From Candidatus Gastranaerophilales bacterium (GTDB lineage Bacteria > Cyanobacteriota > Vampirovibrionia > Gastranaerophilales > Gastranaerophilaceae), in NCBI GenBank assembly GCA_947630355.1, contig CANRHJ010000098.1:1-7387 (forward strand): 7,387 nucleotides of DNA, in the 5' to 3' direction. A program made the position numbers and the translations under genes. Below are positions 1-6,111 of the stretch, one piece after another (position 1 is the stretch's first letter; each line of letters begins with the position of its first letter). The notes under the pieces are model-generated. The model was not told the DNA's origin, searched no databases, and saw only the letters and a list, made by a program, of their open reading frames with translations.

Positions 1-555
1 GGAGCACCGTTATTGAATTTTGATAATTTAATAAAATCAATAAATATATTCAGGGAACAATTCCAAGTGGGTGCAAGAAGAATAACCGTATCAACATGCG
101 GTATAATTCCGGTCATAAACAAACTTGCCGATTTAAATTTTCAATCCACACTTGCTATATCATTACATGCCGGAAATCAGGATATAAGAGAGCAAATAAT
201 GCCGGTTGCAAAAAAATACAAGTATTCCGATTTAATGGATGCATTAAAGAAATATACCGAAAAAACAGGCAGAAGAGTAACGGTAGAATATGTATTGATA
301 AAAGGTATAAATGATTCGGTAAATGATGCTAAGCAATTGGCACTGCAAATAGCGAAATTAAAAAGTAACGTAAACTTAATAATGTATAATGAGAACGAAA
401 AAAGCAATTACCGCAAACCTTCAAAGGATTCTGCATTAAAATTTAAATATATACTGGAAGCATCCGGTAAAAAAGTAACAATACGACTTGAACGCGGTGC
501 TGATATAGATGCAGCCTGCGGACAATTAAGTTCTAAGTATGCAAAAAATATTTAA
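1..555 (+). CDS. rlmN: RlmN/Cfr-family radical SAM 23S rRNA (adenine) methyltransferase, 5'-truncated by window
   Basis: This is the C-terminal 184 residues of an RlmN/Cfr-family enzyme, read from base 1 in frame 1; about half the usual length of around 350 is missing, including the CxxxCxxC iron-sulfur motif. RlmN methylates C2 of A2503 in 23S rRNA and A37 of some tRNAs, using a methyl-cysteine intermediate. Visible motifs are PLLN at nt 7-18 (after the canonical GE-P strand), RRITVST, SLHA at nt 160-171, VNLI..YN at nt 370-390, and DIDAACGQL, whose Cys (codon 517-519) matches the methylated Cys355 of E. coli RlmN. Only about 9 residues follow that motif. Several normally fixed residues differ: GAP for GEP, HAGN for HAPN, and YNE for the usual (W/F/Y)NP. 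RlmN is more likely than Cfr because PLLN is retained where Cfr has ALAN, but a divergent paralogue is possible. Stop TAA 553-555. Confidence 0.9.
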   Translation, partial: GAPLLNFDNLIKSINIFREQFQVGARRITVSTCGIIPVINKLADLNFQSTLAISLHAGNQDIREQIMPVAKKYKYSDLMDALKKYTEKTGRRVTVEYVLIKGINDSVNDAKQLALQIAKLKSNVNLIMYNENEKSNYRKPSKDSALKFKYILEASGKKVTIRLERGADIDAACGQLSSKYAKNI

Positions 556-556
556 T

Positions 557-575
557 TTCAAACCTTCGGTTTGAA
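557..575 (+). other. Perfect 8-bp hairpin just after the rlmN stop
   Basis: TTCAAACC (557-564) and GGTTTGAA (568-575) pair perfectly around a three-base TTC loop, starting one base after the stop codon. It is not followed by a T tract, so on its own it does not look like an intrinsic terminator. A role in mRNA 3'-end stability or Rho-dependent termination is inference. Confidence 0.4.
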
Positions 576-592
576 CTGAGTATGCAAATTTT

Positions 593-621
593 AAATAAAT
601 ACTTGTATTTGTTTCTTTTTT
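593..621 (+). terminator. Candidate AU-rich intrinsic terminator after rlmN
   Basis: AAATAAATA (593-601), loop CTTG, then TATTTGTTT (606-614) form nine pairs including one U.G wobble. One C and six T (616-621) follow. The hairpin-plus-T-tract layout fits an intrinsic terminator separating rlmN from the next operon. The stem contains no G-C pair, so it would be weak; the preceding GC-containing hairpin at 557-575 may contribute. Confidence 0.35.
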
Positions 622-652
622 ACATTAAAATTTAAAAATAAAAATCCTTTTA

Positions 653-681
653 GTGACAAATTAAAAGAATTATATTATAAT
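653..681 (+). promoter_or_regulatory. Sigma70-type promoter of the zinc-ribbon/rimM/trmD operon
   Basis: The -35 box GTGACA (653-658, 5 of 6 to consensus) is separated by exactly 17 bases from a perfect -10 box TATAAT (676-681). The predicted transcription start near 688 gives a 5' leader of about 98 nt before the ATG at 786. This is the best promoter match in the window, in the only large gap ahead of the five-gene operon. Confidence 0.75.
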
Positions 682-770
682 TAAACTTGGTAGAAATCTA
701 ATCAACATTGAAAGTTAAAAAATAATAAAAATAATCCTATTGGAAGAGAGATTTATTTTTGCTTAAAGAA

Positions 771-777
771 AAAGGGG
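771..777 (+). promoter_or_regulatory. Ribosome binding site of the zinc-ribbon gene
   Basis: AAAGGGG ends 8 nt before the ATG at 786 and supports that start. An in-frame TGA (783-785) directly before the ATG rules out any upstream extension. Confidence 0.7.
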
Positions 778-785
778 CATATTGA

Positions 786-1643
786 ATGTATGTAAATAAG
801 TGTATTAAGTGCGGAGCCGAATTTGAAACAAAAAATCCAAAGAGGGTGATTTGTCCTAATTGCTTATATTCAGACAAAAAGTATACGGAAGAATTATCAA
901 AAGAAGCCGAGAACATTACAACAAAGTCACAGACAAATAACAGCGCATATACTTTTGGTTCTGATGAAACAAAAGAAGAAACCAGATATAAGAATTACAA
1001 TTCCGAAGAGCAGCACCAAGAAAAGAGCTACAGGAACGAACGCGGAGAAAATCCGAGATATAATCGCGGATATAATAACAGAGGAAATAACAGAAATCAA
1101 GGCGGCGGCTATCAAAGACCTTATAATAAATATGGTAATGATAACAGGCAAAGACCGCGCGGCGGTTTCAACAACAGACCTAACGGCTTTAACAAGCAGC
1201 GCGGGGGAAAAGGAAAACCTCAAAGACAAAAACAATTATTGGTAAGTAAAGAACAAATTGAACAAATTGAAATATTGTATAAGAAAGCATTACCTTTGCC
1301 CAATCCGGATATACACGAAATCATCGGACAAGCAATAGGCTTAGAACCCAGAAAAGTATTTTTCGGGATTAACCTTGTACGGCAGAAACTGATGCTGCCT
1401 AAATTACCTTTCCCTAAAAGGAAATTAGCAGTATCGCCCGATCAATTGTTTGCGATAAAAAATTTATATGAACCGCTGCTGCCGCTGCCTCCTATCGGCT
1501 GCCATAAAATTATAGCGGCACAATTAAGAATGGATGAATGGCGTGTACATGTCGGCATAGGATTAATTAGGAAACAAATGGGTTTGGACAGGTGGAACCA
1601 GGACAGAGAAGATGCGCCTGCCGAATATAAAAAGACTAAATAA
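786..1643 (+). CDS. Zinc-ribbon protein with R/G/N/Y-rich linker and tandem C-terminal repeat; predicted RNA/DNA-binding
   Basis: I do not recognise a named family for this 285-residue protein. Three parts are visible. Residues 1-30 form a small zinc ribbon with two CxxC knuckles (C6, C9, C23, C26) and the typical CPNC motif. Residues 31-150 are low-complexity and hydrophilic: first acidic and polar, then from about 84 rich in R, G, N, Y and Q with RG/RGG-like spacing, so probably disordered and RNA-associating. Residues 153-268 hold two copies of a domain with the pattern LY..(L)LPLP....H.II, then V..GI.L.R, at a constant offset of 63 residues. The likely helical, basic copies suggest nucleic-acid binding. 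It starts the operon, 2 nt ahead of rimM, and lies beside RNA-modification genes, so a ribosome or RNA role is inferred. A transcription factor is the main alternative. The gene call is secure; the function is not. Confidence 0.88.
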   Translation: MYVNKCIKCGAEFETKNPKRVICPNCLYSDKKYTEELSKEAENITTKSQTNNSAYTFGSDETKEETRYKNYNSEEQHQEKSYRNERGENPRYNRGYNNRGNNRNQGGGYQRPYNKYGNDNRQRPRGGFNNRPNGFNKQRGGKGKPQRQKQLLVSKEQIEQIEILYKKALPLPNPDIHEIIGQAIGLEPRKVFFGINLVRQKLMLPKLPFPKRKLAVSPDQLFAIKNLYEPLLPLPPIGCHKIIAAQLRMDEWRVHVGIGLIRKQMGLDRWNQDREDAPAEYKKTK

Positions 1644-1645
1644 AT

Positions 1646-2191
1646 ATGGAAGAAATAATTTCTATAGGGAAGGTATTAAATTTTCACGGAATAAAGGGTG
1701 AAGTAAAAGTCGGTTTTTCCAAAGGACGTGAAAATCAAATTGAAAAGTTAAAAAAAGTATTAATTTGTCCCGGAAAAGTTCACGGTGCAGAGTTAAATCA
1801 GTCATATAAAGATTATAAGGAATTAACGGTAAGTAACGTAAGATTTCATAAGCATTTTGCGATAATAAAATTTAAAGAGATTAATACAGTCAACGAGGTT
1901 GAAGAAATAAAAGGCAGTGATATATATTTAACGAAGTCGGAAGTTGAAAAAAATCTTGACAATGACGAATACCTTATAAAAGATTTAATAGGGATGGAAG
2001 TATATGATGAAGACGGCTGCAACATAGGGACCATTGATGCGATAGGTGAAAATATAGCAAATAATATTTTGTCAATAAAAGACGGAAACGGGAAAAACCA
2101 TTTGGTGCCGTTTGTAAAGGATTTGGTTCCGGTCGTGGATATTAAAGGCAAGAAAATAGTAATAAACAATATAGAGGGATTAATAAGTTGA
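1646..2191 (+). CDS. rimM: 16S rRNA processing protein RimM
   Basis: RimM binds ribosomal protein S19 in the assembling 30S subunit and assists maturation of the 16S rRNA 3' head domain. The 181-residue length is normal. The N-terminal RimM domain carries the diagnostic HGIKGEVKV stretch (residues 14-22). The C-terminal PRC-barrel begins near EYLIKDLIG (108-116) and runs through ANNIL and the HLVPFVKDLV segment to the end. The ATG follows the upstream TAA by only 2 nt and has no clear Shine-Dalgarno sequence, so translation is probably coupled to the zinc-ribbon gene. Its TGA stop overlaps the TTG start of trmD (TTGA, 2188-2191). rimM-trmD is a very widely conserved pair, which supports both calls. 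Confidence 0.95.
   Translation: MEEIISIGKVLNFHGIKGEVKVGFSKGRENQIEKLKKVLICPGKVHGAELNQSYKDYKELTVSNVRFHKHFAIIKFKEINTVNEVEEIKGSDIYLTKSEVEKNLDNDEYLIKDLIGMEVYDEDGCNIGTIDAIGENIANNILSIKDGNGKNHLVPFVKDLVPVVDIKGKKIVINNIEGLIS
2174..2178 (+). promoter_or_regulatory. Ribosome binding site deciding the TTG start of trmD
   Basis: GAGGG inside the end of rimM ends 9 nt before TTG 2188. It supports the non-ATG start, which also gives the expected TrmD N-terminus MRFDVLTLFPE. Confidence 0.65.
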
Positions 2192-2916
2192 GATTTGATG
2201 TTCTGACTTTATTCCCGGAGATAATAGAAACAGCGATAGAATTCAGTATATTAAAGCGGGCAAAAGAAAAAAGAATAATAGATATAAAAGCAATTAATCC
2301 GCGTGATTACAGCAAGGATAAGCACAAGAAGGTTGACGATACGCCATACGGCGGCGGTGCGGGAATGCTTTTAGCTTGTCAGCCGTACATAGATGCATAC
2401 GAAGCCATAGAAAAATTACAATCCTTCAGAACGATAATATTATCTCCGCAAGGAAAGACATATAATCAAGATATGGCTAAGGAATTTGCTAAAGAAGAGC
2501 AGATAATTATAATAAGCGGACATTATGAAGGTTTTGACGAAAGAATAACCGAAATTACGAAAGCCGAAGAAATCTCCGTAGGCGATTATGTGATGACGGG
2601 AGGAGAATATCCTTCATTATGCATAATAGACAGTATAACAAGATTGCTTGAAGGTGTATTGGGAGCGGAAGAGTCAGCACAAAGTGATTCTCATTATGAT
2701 GGATTGCTCGAATATCCGCAATATACAAAACCCAGAGAGTATAGAGGATTAAAGGTTCCCGACATATTATTATCAGGAAACCATGAAAAAATAAAGGAAT
2801 GGAGAAGGAAGGAACAATTTAAAATAACGAAATTAAAACGTCCCGACTTATACGAAAAATTCAAAGATACAAAGCTAAGCGAATATGACAAAAAAATATT
2901 AAAGGAAATAAAATAA
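2188..2916 (+). CDS. trmD: tRNA (guanine37-N1)-methyltransferase TrmD
   Basis: TrmD transfers a methyl group from SAM to N1 of G37 in tRNAs that read codons starting with C or with a G36 context, preventing +1 frameshifting. The 242-residue SPOUT protein shows all the main family motifs: DDTPYGGGAGM (50-60), LSPQGKTYNQ (85-94), GHYEGFDERI (111-120), and the trefoil-knot SAM-binding segment GDYVMTGGE (132-140). R152 and D167 fall where the E. coli catalytic R154 and D169 lie, and GLLEYPQYTKP (172-182) with LLSGNH (194-199) follow. The start is TTG, overlapping rimM by 4 nt, with a good ribosome binding site. The next gene usually found in this operon, rplS, is absent; a dehydrogenase gene follows after 8 nt. 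Confidence 0.97.
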   Translation: MRFDVLTLFPEIIETAIEFSILKRAKEKRIIDIKAINPRDYSKDKHKKVDDTPYGGGAGMLLACQPYIDAYEAIEKLQSFRTIILSPQGKTYNQDMAKEFAKEEQIIIISGHYEGFDERITEITKAEEISVGDYVMTGGEYPSLCIIDSITRLLEGVLGAEESAQSDSHYDGLLEYPQYTKPREYRGLKVPDILLSGNHEKIKEWRRKEQFKITKLKRPDLYEKFKDTKLSEYDKKILKEIK

Positions 2917-2920
2917 GGTG
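2915..2920 (+). promoter_or_regulatory. Ribosome binding site of first dehydrogenase, overlapping trmD stop
   Basis: AAGGTG begins inside the TAA stop of trmD (2914-2916) and ends 4 nt before ATG 2925. This supports continuous transcription from trmD and sets the start. Confidence 0.6.
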
Positions 2921-2924
2921 AAAT

Positions 2925-3938
2925 ATGAAAGCTGCGGTATTAAGAAATAACAGATTTGAAATAGAAGAAACCGAAAAGCCGAATTTAAGCCGATATGGGA
3001 AAGGTGCGATAATAAAAACAACAGGCTGCGGTTTATGCGGAAGTGATTTAGTAAAAATACGAACAGGAAAGGCTAAACAAGGTGATGTATTAGGTCATGA
3101 AGTAATAGGCGAGATAGTTGAGCTGAATACAGACACATCTTTTAATATCGGAGACCGAGTTGTTTTAGGTCATCATATACCTTGTTTTAATTGTGTATAT
3201 TGCTGGGGCGGCAGCTATTCAATGTGCAGACATTTTAAAGAAACAAATATAAAACCGGGCGGATTTTCCGAATATATTTATGTATCTGAAGAACACTTAA
3301 TAAATACGGTATTTAAAACGGATATAAATATAAGCGATGTTGAAGCATCGTTTCTTGAACCGTTAGCATGTTGCATACGTGCCGTAAAACGTGCAAAATT
3401 GAGAGATAATTCACAAAATTTAGTAATAGGATTAGGCTCCATTGGTTTATTAATGGGTGAGTCCATAAAAGCGTACGGGAATAATGCATACGGCTGTGAT
3501 TTATTGTCAAAGAGGGCTATTTATTCAAAAGAATTCGGATTTAATGCATCATTTAAGTACGAAGAAGATAATGAAACCCTAAAAAAAATGAAAGAATACG
3601 TACCTGAAGGTTTTGACTGCGTATTTTTAACGGCAGGTTCGGCTTCAACAATGGATTTTGCATTAAAAGCAGTAAGGGACGGCGGAACAATACTGGTTTT
3701 TTCAAGCGTGAAAGACGATTTAAAGGGGTTTACCAACAACGATATATATTACAGAGAATTAACAATAATGGGCAGTTATTCGCCATCTCCTGCCGATTTG
3801 GAAGATTCTCACGAACTCATAGAAAAAAAGAAGGTTAAAACTGACGGAATATCAACAGTTTATCCGTTGGAAAAAATAAATGAAGCAATTGATGATACAA
3901 TATCTAATAAAATAATGAAAGCATATATAAAATTATGA
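2925..3938 (+). CDS. Zinc-dependent medium-chain dehydrogenase (alcohol/polyol dehydrogenase family), first of a pair
   Basis: A 337-residue member of the MDR superfamily, predicted to oxidise an alcohol or polyol (or reduce the carbonyl) with a nicotinamide cofactor. The GroES-like catalytic domain has C38 in CGSD, H58-E59 in GHE and E145 in LEPLACC as likely catalytic-zinc ligands. The structural zinc site is complete (C87, C90, C93, C101). The Rossmann fold has GLGSIG at 169-174. D192 at the end of the second strand favours NAD over NADP. The substrate cannot be assigned; sorbitol/threonine-dehydrogenase-like enzymes are the nearest general type. It follows trmD by 8 nt with its own ribosome binding site. 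Its TGA stop overlaps the next start (ATGA, 3935-3938), so the two dehydrogenases are probably made together. Confidence 0.9.
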   Translation: MKAAVLRNNRFEIEETEKPNLSRYGKGAIIKTTGCGLCGSDLVKIRTGKAKQGDVLGHEVIGEIVELNTDTSFNIGDRVVLGHHIPCFNCVYCWGGSYSMCRHFKETNIKPGGFSEYIYVSEEHLINTVFKTDINISDVEASFLEPLACCIRAVKRAKLRDNSQNLVIGLGSIGLLMGESIKAYGNNAYGCDLLSKRAIYSKEFGFNASFKYEEDNETLKKMKEYVPEGFDCVFLTAGSASTMDFALKAVRDGGTILVFSSVKDDLKGFTNNDIYYRELTIMGSYSPSPADLEDSHELIEKKKVKTDGISTVYPLEKINEAIDDTISNKIMKAYIKL

Positions 3939-4978
3939 AAATGAAAGCAATACAGTTTTATTCTCCGTTAAATATAAAATATGAAGAAGTAAACATAAAT
4001 GATCCGAAAGCAGACGAAGTACAGGTAAAAATAAAAGCTGCACTGACTTGCGGTACGGATGTTAAAACATACAGGAGAGGACACCCCGTCTTAATAAAGA
4101 AAATACCTTCGGGTTTCGGGCATGAATTTTCCGGAGTTATTACGAAAATAGGGAAGAACGTAATAGGATTTAAGGAAGGTGACAGAGTTGTAGCAGCAAA
4201 TTCCGCTCCCTGCGGTAAATGTTTTTTTTGCCGACACGGTGAATACAATTTGTGTGAGAATTTGGAATTTCTAAACGGAGCCTATGCCGAGTATATAAAC
4301 ATACCAAAAGCTATAGTACAACGAAATTTAATAAAGCTTCCGGATGATTTAAGCTTTGAGCGAGCGGCATTTGCGGAGCCTTTAGCGAATGTTGTTCACG
4401 GTATAGAACGAAGCGGAATAAAAGCAGGTCAAAGGGTGGGGGTGGTAGGTTTAGGTCCTATAGGTTTAATGTTTGTAAAACTTGCGAAATTAAAAGGAGC
4501 AAGAGTTATAGCTGCGGGGAGAAATCCGTTAAAATTAAGGCTTGCAAAAGAATTTGGCGAGGCTGATGAAATAATAGATTTAACTAAATATAAAAATCCC
4601 GAAAAAATATTTATAGAATTTTCGGAGGATAAAAAGGGACTGGATGTAGCGGTAGAATGCGTGGGCCTACCCGAAATATGGGAAAGAATGTTTACATTTG
4701 TCAGAAGAGGCGGAATGGTACATTTATTTGGGGGGTGTAAAGCCGGTACAAGCATTTCCATAGATACAAGACGTTTACACTATGATGAAATAAAAGTAAT
4801 AAGTATATTTCATCACACTCCGTTGTATTTCAGGGAAGCCTTAAGATTAATTGCGGAAAATGAAGTTCCCGTAGAAAAGTTAATAACGGATACGCTGCCG
4901 CTGGAGCGTGCGGAAGAAGGTTTAATAAAACATATGAACGGAAAGGCAATAAAAGTTCTTATAAAACCTGAACTTTAA
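3935..4978 (+). CDS. Zinc-dependent medium-chain dehydrogenase (iditol 2-dehydrogenase-like), second of a pair
   Basis: A 347-residue MDR protein clearly distinct from its neighbour. Likely catalytic-zinc ligands are C39 in CGTD, H63-E64 in GHE and E148 in AEPLAN. The structural zinc cysteines are C93, C96, C99 and C107. The nucleotide-binding turn is GLGPIG (172-177), and the second strand ends in G195-R196 rather than an acidic residue, hinting at NADP preference. NLCENLEFLNGAYAEY (105-120) and IFHHTP (291-296) look like a known but functionally uncharacterised iditol-dehydrogenase-like subgroup; that grouping is from memory. The start is either ATG 3935, giving the ATGA overlap, or in-frame ATG 3941, giving the more typical MKAIQF N-terminus; no Shine-Dalgarno sequence decides between them. 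It is the last gene of the operon. Substrate unknown. Confidence 0.9.
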   Translation: MKMKAIQFYSPLNIKYEEVNINDPKADEVQVKIKAALTCGTDVKTYRRGHPVLIKKIPSGFGHEFSGVITKIGKNVIGFKEGDRVVAANSAPCGKCFFCRHGEYNLCENLEFLNGAYAEYINIPKAIVQRNLIKLPDDLSFERAAFAEPLANVVHGIERSGIKAGQRVGVVGLGPIGLMFVKLAKLKGARVIAAGRNPLKLRLAKEFGEADEIIDLTKYKNPEKIFIEFSEDKKGLDVAVECVGLPEIWERMFTFVRRGGMVHLFGGCKAGTSISIDTRRLHYDEIKVISIFHHTPLYFREALRLIAENEVPVEKLITDTLPLERAEEGLIKHMNGKAIKVLIKPEL

Positions 4979-5057
4979 ATTTTACGGGGTATTTTCGCCA
5001 ATTCGTATTATCAGGATTGCATTATAAAGATGAAATATGACATTCGTCAGATAAAGT

Positions 5058-5079
5058 AATTTTTCTAAAAAAATTTTTT
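5058..5079 (+). terminator. Weak A/T-only hairpin with T tract ending the dehydrogenase operon
   Basis: AATTTTT (5058-5064) can pair with AAAAATT (5069-5075) across a CTAA loop, followed by further T residues to 5079. The layout resembles an intrinsic terminator but the stem has no G-C pair, and the segment overlaps the possible promoter of the next gene. The rest of 4979-5057 shows no convincing stem, riboswitch or ORF. Confidence 0.25.
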
Positions 5080-5083
5080 ATAG

Positions 5084-5089
5084 TATAAT
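5084..5089 (+). promoter_or_regulatory. Possible -10 box for the nrnA-like operon
   Basis: A perfect TATAAT lies 50 nt ahead of the ATG at 5140, in the only gap before this operon. The sequence 17 nt upstream (TTTTCT, 5061-5066) matches the -35 consensus at only 3 positions. The A7T6 tract at 5067-5079 lies in the spacer. A second TATAAT at 5097-5102 is an alternative, so the exact promoter is uncertain. Confidence 0.4.
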
Positions 5090-5139
5090 GAACATGTATA
5101 ATTGCCAAAACGGGAAACGGCACTGGATTTGATTGGAAT

Positions 5140-6111
5140 ATGGATAAAATATATTCGGAAATAAGAGAAAAAATAGAGCAGGCAGACAGTATTATAATAT
5201 TTTCGCATGTAAATCCTGACGGAGATACGCTGGGTTCTAACTTAGCTTTAAGTATGGTAATAGAAGAGGAATTTCATAAGAAAGTTGATTCCGTATATGT
5301 AGGGAATTTACCGAATATATATTCATATTTACCGTCATTCGGCAGATTTAAAGATGTACAAACAATAAAACCCGATAAGAAATATGATTTGGCAATAGCG
5401 GTAGATGTTGCATCAAAAGACAGAATGGTACTCGGTACGAATATATATGATAATTCCGTAAACAAAATAAATATTGATCATCATAAAACCAATGTAGGAT
5501 ATGGTGATATAAATTTAATAGACGGCGATGCCGCTTGCGTGGGTGTCTTACTGTATAAAATGTTTATGGAATGGAACGTAAAAATTACGAAAGACACGGC
5601 AAGATGCATATATACATCATTATTAACAGACACGGGCGGATTTAAATATGAAAATACCACATCCGATACATTTATTCTTGCATCTGAACTGGTAAAGAAA
5701 GGGGTATCACCCACATACGAATTCAGGTCTTGTTATGAAACGAAACCACAGTCAATGGTACAATTTCAAGCTTATGTCGTAAGCAAAACGATATTTTATA
5801 ACGGCGGTAAAATAGCATTTGCTAAGATAACAAGAAGCGACATGAGTAAATTTAATGCTACGGATGATTATACAGAAGGTATAGCGGAAACATTAAGGAC
5901 ATCGAAAGATGTGGAAATTGCCGCAATATTAAAAGAAACAAAAGAAGGATATACAAAAGTAAGTCTAAGAAGCAAGACGGTAGACATAACAAAAATAGTT
6001 ACGGATTTCGGCGGAGGCGGACATACTTTTGCTGCGGGATGTACAATAAAGAAACCTATAGCTATAGCTTTCGATAAATTACTGCAGCGTGTTCAAAGTG
6101 AATTAGAATGA
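5140..6111 (+). CDS. nrnA: DHH/DHHA1 phosphoesterase, NrnA-type oligoribonuclease / pAp phosphatase
   Basis: A 323-residue cytoplasmic DHH subfamily 1 protein, the normal length for NrnA. Such enzymes degrade 2-5 nt RNA fragments and often dephosphorylate pAp. The DHH domain metal ligands are all visible: H23, D27 and D29 in HVNPDGD, D89 in AVDVAS, D113-H114-H115 (the name motif), and D164 in LLTDTGGF. The C-terminal DHHA1 domain has FGGGGH (290-295) and AAG (298-300), its substrate-binding signature. A cyclic-dinucleotide or pApA phosphodiesterase role is possible, since family members differ in substrate. The ATG at 5140 is preceded only by a weak purine stretch, but the N-terminus matches the family. 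Its TGA overlaps the next start (ATGA, 6108-6111), so it is co-translated with the membrane protein gene. Confidence 0.92.
   Translation: MDKIYSEIREKIEQADSIIIFSHVNPDGDTLGSNLALSMVIEEEFHKKVDSVYVGNLPNIYSYLPSFGRFKDVQTIKPDKKYDLAIAVDVASKDRMVLGTNIYDNSVNKINIDHHKTNVGYGDINLIDGDAACVGVLLYKMFMEWNVKITKDTARCIYTSLLTDTGGFKYENTTSDTFILASELVKKGVSPTYEFRSCYETKPQSMVQFQAYVVSKTIFYNGGKIAFAKITRSDMSKFNATDDYTEGIAETLRTSKDVEIAAILKETKEGYTKVSLRSKTVDITKIVTDFGGGGHTFAAGCTIKKPIAIAFDKLLQRVQSELE

Noticed and set aside
783..785. TGA as a recoded sense codon joining the leader frame to the zinc-ribbon gene
   Set aside because: UGA ends three other genes here at exactly the expected overlap positions (2189-2191, 3936-3938, 6109-6111), so it is a normal stop.
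927..1245. Overlapping frames on both strands inside the zinc-ribbon gene
   Set aside because: They lie over the R/G/N-rich repeat-like segment, have low-complexity products and no ribosome binding sites. They are shadows of the main frame.
4979..5139. Riboswitch or structured leader ahead of the DHH gene
   Set aside because: Only a 4-bp TGAC/GTCA stem (5038-5049) and an A/T-only hairpin are visible; no conserved riboswitch core is recognisable.
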